From Deltaproteobacteria bacterium (GTDB lineage Bacteria; Desulfobacterota; Dissulfuribacteria; Dissulfuribacterales; S140-46): a stretch of 6,437 bases of DNA. Of this stretch, positions 1 to 4,886 are shown in pieces. Both the position numbers and the translations under genes were made by a program. The stretch lies in NCBI GenBank assembly GCA_015491585.1, contig WFVQ01000036.1, forward strand, positions 1 through 6,437. The letters run 5' to 3'. Under the pieces are notes generated by a model. It ran no database searches. It was not told the DNA's origin and worked only from the letters and a program-made list of their open reading frames with translations. The first letter of the stretch is position 1, and every line of letters starts with the position of its first letter.

Positions 1-58
1 ATATGAAGATTCCTGCTGCCACAGCCGCGACAACTCCGAGAATGACTCCAACGTCCAT
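1..58 (-). CDS. N-terminal fragment of a membrane-anchored protein (RNase Y-like?)
   Basis: An ATG at 58-56 on the minus strand is preceded by AAGGAG with a 6-nt spacer (65-70), a near-ideal ribosome binding site. Nineteen codons are visible before the window edge: MDVGVILGVVAAVAAGIFI. This is an uncharged, Gly/Ala/Val-rich stretch that looks like a single N-terminal transmembrane segment with a very short amino-terminal tail. Ribonuclease Y proteins begin this way (a short N-terminal membrane anchor ending in a G-x-x-I/V type stretch), so Rny is one candidate, but many other membrane proteins would fit and no catalytic domain is in view. The gene is divergent from the SGNH esterase at 113. 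Existence of the gene is likely; its identity is essentially unknown. Confidence 0.6.
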   Translation of the reverse strand, partial: MDVGVILGVVAAVAAGIFI

Positions 59-112
59 TGTCTTCTCCTTATAAAAATTTTAATATCGAAAACCTAACTG
101 AAAAAGGATTGG
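59..112. promoter_or_regulatory. AT-rich divergent intergenic region, probable promoters
   Basis: This 54-bp gap separates two divergent starts (58 minus, 113 plus) and is strikingly AT-rich compared with the GC-rich genes around it, especially 68-100 (ataaaaattttaatatcg). A plus-strand candidate is TTGTCT (58-63) with TAATAT (81-86), 17 nt apart, but both boxes are degenerate. No convincing minus-strand pair could be fixed. The composition supports promoter function; the exact boxes are a guess. Confidence 0.35.
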
Positions 113-751
113 ATGTCCAGGAGGTGCGGCTTGAAGACTGGAATCCTTTGCATTTCTCTCTCGCTGGCCCTTGTTTTCCCGTTTGGCTGCCAAGGGCGCA
201 GACAGCCTGGGCTCAGGCCGCTCGGCCCGGATGCGGTGATCCTCGCCTTCGGCGACAGCATAACCTATGGCACAGGGGCCGGGCCTGGAGAGGACTACCC
301 TTCGCGCCTGGCCGGGATCTCTGGACTGGAGGTGGTCAACAGCGGCGTGCCAGGCGAGGAGACCCAGGAGGGGCTGGCGAGGCTCCCAAACGTCCTGGAG
401 GATGTCTCTCCGGACCTGGTTATACTGTGTCATGGAGGAAACGACATACTGCATGGCCGTCCAGACACCGCCATAGAGGAGAACTTGGCCCTAATGGTGG
501 AGGCTGTCCGTGCCAGCGGGGCCGACGTGGTGATCGTAGCCGTGCCATTCTTTTCGTTCGGCCTGCATGACGCTCCATTTTACCGGAAAGTGGCGGAGCG
601 TTTCTCGATTCCGTGCCTGGACGGTGTCCTGGCCGACATCCTTGCCAAAGAGGGGCTGAAGTCGGATACTGTCCATCCAAATGCCAGGGGATATGCGGTC
701 CTCGCGGAAGAGATCGCCGACCTGCTGAGGGAGGCAGGGGCTTTGCAGTGA
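113..751 (+). CDS. SGNH/GDSL-family esterase, exported (TesA-like)
   Basis: A 212-aa SGNH hydrolase, expected to cleave ester or thioester bonds on lipids, acylated sugars or similar substrates; the true substrate is unknown. The family blocks are complete: GDSITYG (residues 47-53, nucleophile Ser49), NSGVPGE (76-82, oxyanion Gly78), GGND (108-111, Asn110), and DTVHP (185-189, Asp185 and His188 of the triad). The fold and order resemble TesA/lysophospholipase L1 and rhamnogalacturonan acetylesterase-like proteins. Residues 7-26 form a signal peptide with a hydrophobic core ending PFGC; the cysteine suggests a lipoprotein, but Pro and Phe at -3 and -2 are poor for a lipobox, so a cleaved or membrane-held form is also possible. 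The start is either ATG 113 or, with a better ribosome binding site, TTG 131 (206 aa). It ends 10 bp from the converging nagZ. Confidence 0.88.
   Translation: MSRRCGLKTGILCISLSLALVFPFGCQGRRQPGLRPLGPDAVILAFGDSITYGTGAGPGEDYPSRLAGISGLEVVNSGVPGEETQEGLARLPNVLEDVSPDLVILCHGGNDILHGRPDTAIEENLALMVEAVRASGADVVIVAVPFFSFGLHDAPFYRKVAERFSIPCLDGVLADILAKEGLKSDTVHPNARGYAVLAEEIADLLREAGALQ
119..124 (+). promoter_or_regulatory. Strong Shine-Dalgarno pointing to an in-frame TTG start
   Basis: AGGAGG at 119-124 lies 6 nt before an in-frame TTG at 131-133. It falls inside the coding sequence if the ATG at 113 is used. The ATG has only AAGGA (104-108) with a 4-nt spacer. The better site therefore supports the TTG start of the SGNH esterase, giving a signal peptide that begins MKTGILC. 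Confidence 0.5.
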
Positions 752-761
752 TCCTCCCCTG

Positions 762-1769
762 TCAAGTGAGAAAACGGGCTCGGAAGGCCGCAAGCCTGGC
801 GAGGCTCTCCTCGGCCCTGGCGCGCAGGTAGTGGCTCCTCTCCAGCTCTGCGCCCAGGAGGCGCGATGCCCTTTCGGTCTCATCCTGGCTTTTGCAGATG
901 AGGAGGAGATCGTGTCCAGCAGCGAAGGCTGGGACAGCGGCCTCCGAAGGCTGGGCGCCGGCGGTGGCGCCTCCCATCTCCAGGTCATCGGTTAGCATGA
1001 GCCCGGTGAACCCCAGCTCCTCCCTGGCCAGGGTGTGGGCTATGGCCCGCGAAAAGGTGGCTGGTTGGCTCCGGTCCAGGGCGGTATGGACGACGTGGGA
1101 GGTCATTAGGGCGGCGACTCCACAGGAGACCGCCCTGCGAAACGGGTGCAGCCCCTTCTCCAGCTCCGTCCTGGAGGCGGTGATCGTGGGCCTTACCTCG
1201 TGGGGGTCATGGCGCACCCCTCCTATCCCAGGGAAGTGCTTGGCCGTGGCTCCTATGCCAGCGGTCTGGATGGCGTCTATGTATGCGGCCCCCAGGCGGG
1301 CCACGGTGACGTAGTCCGACCCGTAGCACCGTTCGCGTAGGACCTGGTTGGTGGTGCTTCCCAGGAGGTCGAGCACCGGTGCGAGGTTGAGGTTGATGCC
1401 TACGCTGGCCAGCGCCTGCGCCGCCTGTCTTGCCTGCTCCCTGGCCGCTGCCTCTGGATCCTCCAGGGAGGCCACCTCCATGTTGGAGGGAAGCGGCGGC
1501 CAGTTAGGAGGGGCTAGCCGCTGCACCCTCCCTCCCTCCTGGTCCACTGCTATGATTGGCGGCGGCAGGCCGGCTGCTGTACACTCCTCCCGGATTATGC
1601 GGATAAAGGCTTCCAGGGAGGCCGGCCCCTTGGTGCAGTTGCGGGAGAATATGATGAAGTTGCAGAGGCCGAGATCATGAATCAGCTCCCTGGTAACCAC
1701 GTCGAGTTCAGGGCCTGGAAGCCCAGCCATCAGGAAGAGGCCTGGAGGGGTCGCATATGCCCGTCTCAT
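762..1769 (-). CDS. nagZ: Beta-N-acetylhexosaminidase, family GH3 (NagZ)
   Basis: A 335-aa single-domain GH3 glycosidase, the usual NagZ length. NagZ removes GlcNAc from GlcNAc-anhydroMurNAc-peptides in the cytoplasm during peptidoglycan recycling. Motifs seen: AVDQEGGRVQRL (74-85), NLAPVLDL (128-135), KHFPGIGG (177-184), the flexible-loop Asp-x-His dyad DPH (188-190; general acid/base in NagZ), SHVV (224-227), and TDDLEMGG (260-267) with nucleophile Asp261. The usual KHFPGHG reads KHFPGIG here, with the dyad kept. There is no signal peptide, so it is cytosolic. The ATG at 1769 has GAGG about 7 nt upstream. It lies 52 bp downstream of the DUF190 gene, so it is probably the last gene of a fluC-led transcript. 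Its stop sits 10 bp from the opposing esterase stop with no terminator between them. Confidence 0.93.
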   Translation of the reverse strand: MRRAYATPPGLFLMAGLPGPELDVVTRELIHDLGLCNFIIFSRNCTKGPASLEAFIRIIREECTAAGLPPPIIAVDQEGGRVQRLAPPNWPPLPSNMEVASLEDPEAAAREQARQAAQALASVGINLNLAPVLDLLGSTTNQVLRERCYGSDYVTVARLGAAYIDAIQTAGIGATAKHFPGIGGVRHDPHEVRPTITASRTELEKGLHPFRRAVSCGVAALMTSHVVHTALDRSQPATFSRAIAHTLAREELGFTGLMLTDDLEMGGATAGAQPSEAAVPAFAAGHDLLLICKSQDETERASRLLGAELERSHYLRARAEESLARLAAFRARFLT

Positions 1770-1821
1770 CTCCGCCTCTCTGCTCCGCTGGCACGGCTTC
1801 CTTCGTATGCGCGCGGCACCA

Positions 1822-2166
1822 TCAGGCGTGGGGCTCGAACCTGGAGATGACGACGTTTATCCTGGTCAGCGTAACCAGGCCCTTGTCCACCAGTTTCTCC
1901 AGGTCAGGGATGACCGCCGCCAGCTTCTCTTCTTGGTCCACCACCTCTATCTTGAGCGGCATGTTCTCCATCAGTCTCAGGATAGTGGAGGTGTGTCTAA
2001 CGCCGTCGGAGCCGTAGCCGCTCACCCCCCTGAATAGCGTCGCTCCGGCGATGCCTTTCTCGGTGAGCAAGTTCATGATCACCTCGTATAGGGGCCTGTC
2101 GTGGTGCTTCTCGCCGTCGTCGATGTAGATGGATAGGAGAGCTGCGGGACCGGTGGGAATGGTCAT
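1822..2166 (-). CDS. DUF190 family PII-like small protein
   Basis: A 114-aa protein matching the DUF190 family in length and pattern: LLSIYIDDGEKHHDRPLYEVI (10-30), the core GIAGATLFRGVSGYG (38-52), LRLMENMPLKIEVVD (63-77), and a C-terminal VDKGLVTLTRINVVI (93-107). A family structure has a ferredoxin-like, PII-type fold. The biochemical role is not established; a small-molecule sensor or regulator of the neighbouring channel is inference. The ATG at 2166 is chosen because GGAGG sits 5 nt upstream and the homologous region starts there; the reading frame stays open further upstream to 2454 only because it shadows fluC. It starts 14 nt after the fluC stop, so the two are surely co-transcribed, a pairing seen in many bacteria. 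Confidence 0.9.
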   Translation of the reverse strand: MTIPTGPAALLSIYIDDGEKHHDRPLYEVIMNLLTEKGIAGATLFRGVSGYGSDGVRHTSTILRLMENMPLKIEVVDQEEKLAAVIPDLEKLVDKGLVTLTRINVVISRFEPHA

Positions 2167-2180
2167 AACCACCTCCAGTT

Positions 2181-2555
2181 TCAGAGGATCCTGGCCAGGA
2201 TCAGGCCGATGCGCGCTGCCACCAGGGCAGCGGCGACGTTGCCGCCCACGTTGGCCGCTGCCAGCAGCCATGACCCCTGCCGGACGAGGCTGTCGGTCTC
2301 CCAGGCAAAGGTGGAGAACGTCGTGTACGCCCCCAGGAAACCAATGCCCAGAAACATCCTCCAGTTGTTTCCAGAAAGAAGCCGTTCTAAGACGACAGTC
2401 ACAAGGAAGGCGAGCATGAAGCTGCCGGTTACATTGACGGCGAATGTCCCCCACGGGAAACGTCCTGGCGAGAGCTGGGAGATCCAGCCTGAGACCAGGT
2501 ATCTCGCCACTGCGCCGAGGAACCCCCCGGCTCCTACCAGAAAGAGGTGATCCAT
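2181..2555 (-). CDS. crcB: Fluoride ion channel/exporter FluC (CrcB)
   Basis: A 124-aa, four-helix membrane protein of the FluC/CrcB family, which works as an antiparallel dual-topology dimer to let toxic fluoride leave the cytoplasm. Seen: GGFLGAVARY (10-19, with Arg18), GTFAVNVTGSF (36-46, pore Asn41), and GFLGAYTTFSTFAWE (72-86) holding the two pore phenylalanines Phe80 and Phe83 and the Gly75/Thr78 pair near the central sodium site. Length is typical. The start ATG at 2555 is chosen because family homology begins there; the frame is open upstream to an ATG at 2663, but those 36 extra residues look like untranslated leader. The ribosome binding site is AAAAGG with an 8-nt spacer. It is the first gene of the fluC-DUF190-nagZ group. 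Residues expected for function are all present. Confidence 0.94.
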   Translation of the reverse strand: MDHLFLVGAGGFLGAVARYLVSGWISQLSPGRFPWGTFAVNVTGSFMLAFLVTVVLERLLSGNNWRMFLGIGFLGAYTTFSTFAWETDSLVRQGSWLLAAANVGGNVAAALVAARIGLILARIL

Positions 2556-2557
2556 CT

Positions 2558-2567
2558 GCCGTGCCTT
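2558..2567 (-). promoter_or_regulatory. fluC leader decamer containing the ribosome binding site
   Basis: The minus-strand string AAGGCACGGC ends 2 nt before the fluC ATG. The same ten bases occur at the same distance before the nadK ATG (5744-5753). AAGG is the Shine-Dalgarno part; why CACGGC is shared is unknown. Confidence 0.4.
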
Positions 2568-2631
2568 TTCAAGGTTATAGGTTCCGCAGGCTCCAGGATT
2601 ATATAGGCTGAAAAAAGCGGACCGGACTCGA

Positions 2632-2659
2632 AGAATAATTCGTATCGGCTGGATGTCAA
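2632..2659 (-). promoter_or_regulatory. Candidate sigma-70 promoter for the fluC operon
   Basis: On the minus strand a perfect TTGACA (2659-2654) is followed after 16 nt by TATTCT (2637-2632), four of six matches to TATAAT. Transcription would begin near 2625, leaving a leader of about 70 nt before the fluC ATG at 2555. A second TATAAT-like string (TATATAAT, about 2604-2597) lies in that leader but lacks a good -35 box. Confidence 0.5.
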
Positions 2660-2677
2660 ACATTTGGTGCGTGATAT

Positions 2678-2697
2678 GCCTTGATGGCTGTCAAGGC
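2678..2697. repeat. Perfect 7-bp inverted repeat in the divergent control region
   Basis: GCCTTGA (2678-2684) and TCAAGGC (2691-2697) flank the 6-nt spacer TGGCTG. The repeat lies about 20 bp upstream of the -35 candidates of both divergent promoters, where an operator would sit. It could instead fold as an RNA hairpin, but no T-run follows directly on either strand, so it is not a typical terminator. Confidence 0.45.
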
Positions 2698-2716
2698 TGA
2701 AATTCATAGTTTTTCA

Positions 2717-2746
2717 TTGGATATAGTTAGGGCATTGTGCTATCAT
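2717..2746 (+). promoter_or_regulatory. Candidate promoter for the GGDEF gene
   Basis: TTGGAT (2717-2722) and TATCAT (2741-2746) are separated by 18 nt. The -10 box matches five of six consensus positions; the -35 box is weak. The start codon is at 2780, giving a leader of about 25-30 nt with GGGGAG (2765-2770) as ribosome binding site. Confidence 0.4.
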
Positions 2747-2779
2747 TCCCAGTAACGAAATTCCGGGGAGTGGCGAGAA

Positions 2780-3763
2780 ATGGTTTCTGTAGAGGGACAG
2801 CCCGATTTCTCAATGGAGAGCATCTCATACGTAGCGCGGAAGGCACTGAAGAACCTCATCGCCCAGGGTAAGGCGCCAATCCCATCGGTTTACGAGGCGG
2901 CGTTCATAAATATCGCGGAACGCGAGGGTATGGGCGGCCTCGTGGAGTTCATCTACTCCACGACCGGAAGGCGGTTCTCTCCCGAGAAGATCGCGGACGA
3001 GGTGGCTGCTGTCATAACCGAGGTCAAAAGTGATTTGGGAGAATACGGCGAGAGGCTTGAGGAACACAACAGCTCGCTGCATGAGGAGCAAAAGCAGTTG
3101 GAGGAGGCGTCCTCGATTGATGACGGCATAGCAGCGGTTGAGGCGGTGAGCGGGATAATATCCTCCATCCTTTACGCCAATGAGCTGATGAGGGCAAGCC
3201 TCGAGAACGCATATGCCAAGCTCCACTCCAGAGAGGCCCAGCTACAGAGCCTCAAGAACCAGACCAGGCTTGATCCGCTCACCGGTTCTCTGAACCGCCG
3301 CGCCCTAAGACACGATATCGAATTGGAGCTGGCGAGGGCCAAACGCTACAATCGCCCCTTCGCGCTGGTCATGGCCGACTTGGACCATTTCAAGGAGATA
3401 AACGACAGGTTCGGGCATTTGGTGGGGGACGACGTGCTAAAGGGGTTCGTCATGCTGGTGCGGTCGCAGATCAGGCAGACCGACGGCCTTTACAGGTACG
3501 GCGGCGAGGAATTCGTCATCCTGTTCAGGGAGACCGAGCTTAAGACCGCTGGATTCGTAGCCGAGAGGATCAGGCAGACCGTGGAGAGCAATGTGATAAA
3601 GAAGAAGAATGAGCCTGGGGTACAGTTCAGCATAACGGCCTCTTTTGGCGTAACCGCTGTGCGGGAGGAGGATGGCGGTCCAGACGCCATCATATCCAGG
3701 GCAGACAAGGCCCTCATGGCCGCTAAGGCGGCAGGGCGCAACAGGGTAGTGGTGGAGCCATAG
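2780..3763 (+). CDS. Diguanylate cyclase (GGDEF), cytosolic, with helical N-terminal domain
   Basis: A 327-aa protein that should make c-di-GMP from two GTP. The C-terminal GGDEF domain (about 160-327) has DPLTGSLNRRAL (165-176), metal-binding Asp200 in VMADLDHFKEINDRFGH, the signature GGEEF (241-245), and the SFG-V and AA-KAAGRNRV motifs at the end. An I-site RQTD (232-235) lies exactly five residues before GGEEF, so product feedback inhibition is expected. There are no transmembrane segments. Residues 15-60 are helical with a PIPSVYEAAF stretch, resembling the P-x-P-x-x-Y region at the front of some soluble cyclases. Residues 85-160 are rich in Glu, Gln and Leu and probably form the coiled coil that drives dimerisation. 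The signal sensed is unknown. It is divergent from fluC and followed 95 bp later by the DUF948 gene. Confidence 0.93.
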   Translation: MVSVEGQPDFSMESISYVARKALKNLIAQGKAPIPSVYEAAFINIAEREGMGGLVEFIYSTTGRRFSPEKIADEVAAVITEVKSDLGEYGERLEEHNSSLHEEQKQLEEASSIDDGIAAVEAVSGIISSILYANELMRASLENAYAKLHSREAQLQSLKNQTRLDPLTGSLNRRALRHDIELELARAKRYNRPFALVMADLDHFKEINDRFGHLVGDDVLKGFVMLVRSQIRQTDGLYRYGGEEFVILFRETELKTAGFVAERIRQTVESNVIKKKNEPGVQFSITASFGVTAVREEDGGPDAIISRADKALMAAKAAGRNRVVVEP

Positions 3764-3819
3764 TTTGTTGCAGGCTCCGGTTTCATGCTTATGGTTTCTG
3801 GTCGGAGGATGGGCTCCAC
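3752..3819 (+). repeat. Nested inverted repeats at the 3' end of the GGDEF gene
   Basis: GTGGAGCC (3752-3759), which overlaps the last sense codons, can pair with GGCTCC at 3773-3778 (6 bp, 13-nt loop) or with GGCTCCAC at 3812-3819 (8 bp, 52-nt loop). The two pairings exclude each other. A T-run (3829-3833) follows the second arm but not directly. It may be a weak terminator or mRNA 3' structure; function is not shown. Confidence 0.3.
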
Positions 3820-3858
3820 GGTTCCAGGTTTTTGACGGATGAAAGAAGTTGGTGGGAT

Positions 3859-4452
3859 ATGTCCAGTGTCGAGATTGCAGTCTCAGTAATTGCAGTTGCT
3901 GCGGTAGTTGGTGTGGTGGGGATGCTCCTGTTCCTGAGGCGGTTTTCCGTCACACTTTCGGGGCTCGAGGAGACCTTGCAGACAGGGAAGGAGGTGGTGG
4001 AATCCCTGGAAGGTGATGTCCGCCAGGCCGTTGCTGGTCTCGTGGCAGTGGAGAAAGAGGCCCAGCAGCTCCTGTCCAATGTGGATGCAAGGGTGGCAGA
4101 TCTCACATCGGCGCTGGTCCCTGCCGTGGAGGAGGTTTCCAGGGTGGCTGGCGCATATACCGAGCTGGAAAGGGTGCTGGAGGAACGGCTGGAGAAGGAG
4201 ATACCCGTTGTCCTGGAGGACTTCAGGGAGATCACCAGCGACGTCAGGCAGATAAGCGCGGAGATACTGGAACGGATCGACCAGACCAAGGAGCTGTTCA
4301 GGGCAGTAGAGGAGTCTGGCCGCACAGTCCGTTCCGTGACCAAGGTGGCTAGGTCGGGGTTGACGGGCCTGGCCATACAGGTGGCCAGCATGGCCGTAGG
4401 TATGAAGAGTTCGTTGGAATATGTATCGGAAAACTTGGTGAGGAAAAGATGA
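3859..4452 (+). CDS. DUF948 (YtxG-like) membrane-anchored coiled-coil protein
   Basis: A 197-aa protein with one N-terminal transmembrane helix (about residues 4-26, VEIAVSVIAVAAVVGVVGMLLFL) followed by RR and a long, charged, heptad-like helical region reaching to about residue 170, with no Cys and few aromatic residues. This is the build of DUF948 proteins such as Bacillus YtxG; with YtxH next door the assignment is fairly safe. In Bacillus, ytxG-ytxH-ytxJ belong to the general stress regulon; the molecular role is unknown. The ATG at 3859 is chosen because the hydrophobic helix begins right after it; an upstream in-frame TTG at 3832 would add nine residues with no good ribosome binding site. 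The TGA stop overlaps the Shine-Dalgarno of the next gene, so the two genes form an operon. Confidence 0.8.
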   Translation: MSSVEIAVSVIAVAAVVGVVGMLLFLRRFSVTLSGLEETLQTGKEVVESLEGDVRQAVAGLVAVEKEAQQLLSNVDARVADLTSALVPAVEEVSRVAGAYTELERVLEERLEKEIPVVLEDFREITSDVRQISAEILERIDQTKELFRAVEESGRTVRSVTKVARSGLTGLAIQVASMAVGMKSSLEYVSENLVRKR

Positions 4453-4458
4453 AGGAGG
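4452..4458 (+). promoter_or_regulatory. Full-length Shine-Dalgarno of the YtxH gene
   Basis: AAGGAGG at 4452-4458 ends 6 nt before ATG 4465 and shares its first base with the TGA stop of the DUF948 gene. The arrangement suggests efficient, possibly coupled, translation of the downstream gene. Confidence 0.7.
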
Positions 4459-4464
4459 TCTGAT

Positions 4465-4818
4465 ATGAGTTGCGGACAAGGACACTATAGTGCCGGAAGC
4501 GTCGGTCTCGCTTTTTTGCTGGGAAGCGCGGTGGGCGCGGGGCTAGCCATGTTGCTCACTCCCAAGTCCGGCCCTGAAACCAGGGAACAGATCAGGGAGC
4601 AGGCAATGGCTGTGCGCGCCGAGGCGATGAAGGTGGCCGACGATGTGAGAGAGCGTGCCGAGGAACTCCTGGAGAAGAGCAAGGAGCTGGTGGAGCACAA
4701 GAAAGCCCTGCTGGAGTCCGCCTTCGAGGCAGGAAAGGAGGCTATGGAGCGCGAGAAAGAGCGGCTCATGGCTACGTTGAACAAGGATTCCGGGGAAGAG
4801 AGCACGGAAGAGGGGTAA
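4465..4818 (+). CDS. YtxH domain protein
   Basis: A 117-aa protein with the YtxH signature: a Gly/Ala-rich transmembrane segment GLAFLLGSAVGAGLAMLL (about 14-31) followed at once by TPKSGPETREQIRE (32-45), the family's conserved A/T-P-K-S-G-x-E-T-R motif. The remainder (45-117) is a highly charged helix rich in Glu, Lys and Ala, ending in an acidic tail (SGEESTEEG). The likely location is the inner membrane with the helix in the cytoplasm. Function is not established; the Bacillus counterpart is a general stress protein. It lies 12 nt after the DUF948 gene, and its helix could pair with the DUF948 coiled coil (inference). It is the last gene of the plus-strand group before the hairpin at 4841. 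Confidence 0.87.
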   Translation: MSCGQGHYSAGSVGLAFLLGSAVGAGLAMLLTPKSGPETREQIREQAMAVRAEAMKVADDVRERAEELLEKSKELVEHKKALLESAFEAGKEAMEREKERLMATLNKDSGEESTEEG

Positions 4819-4840
4819 TTTCGTCCGCTCGGCCTGTGTC

Positions 4841-4872
4841 GCGTCTCCCCGGGTATCAACCGCGGGGAGCGC
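4841..4872. terminator. Strong hairpin between convergent ytxH-like gene and nadK
   Basis: The arms CTCCCCG (4845-4851) and CGGGGAG (4863-4869) pair perfectly. The stem extends outward by GCG (4841-4843) with CGC (4870-4872) across one bulged T, and inward by GGT with ACC around an ATCA loop. It lies 22 nt after the YtxH stop and 14 nt beyond the nadK stop on the other strand, a natural place for a two-way terminator. Neither strand has a proper T-run, so termination efficiency is uncertain. Confidence 0.5.
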
Positions 4873-4886
4873 ACAATTTCCCGGTA

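Noticed and set aside
892..1680. Plus-strand open frames of 140 and 110 codons inside nagZ
   Set aside because: They are antisense to a gene with complete catalytic motifs and show no domain or ribosome binding site of their own.
2167..2454. A long N-terminal extension of the DUF190 protein into fluC
   Set aside because: The extended part is an alternative frame of fluC; GGAGG 5 nt before ATG 2166 and family length fix the start.
2556..2663. A 36-residue N-terminal extension of FluC from ATG 2663
   Set aside because: The extension has no family match, overlaps the promoter candidate, and homology starts exactly at the ATG at 2555, which has its own ribosome binding site.
2556..2780. A fluoride (crcB-motif) riboswitch before fluC
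   Set aside because: I looked for the conserved GAUG and CUGAUG blocks on the minus strand and found no convincing arrangement. A covariance search would be decisive.
3785..3835. A 16-codon open frame (MLMVSGRRMGSTVPGF) between the GGDEF and DUF948 genes
   Set aside because: It has no ribosome binding site and is too short to support from sequence alone.
3789..4485. Two minus-strand open frames of 200 codons opposite the DUF948 gene
   Set aside because: One is Ser/Thr-rich and the other His/Leu/Pro-rich, as expected from the complement of a Glu/Val-rich coiled-coil gene; neither has a family pattern.
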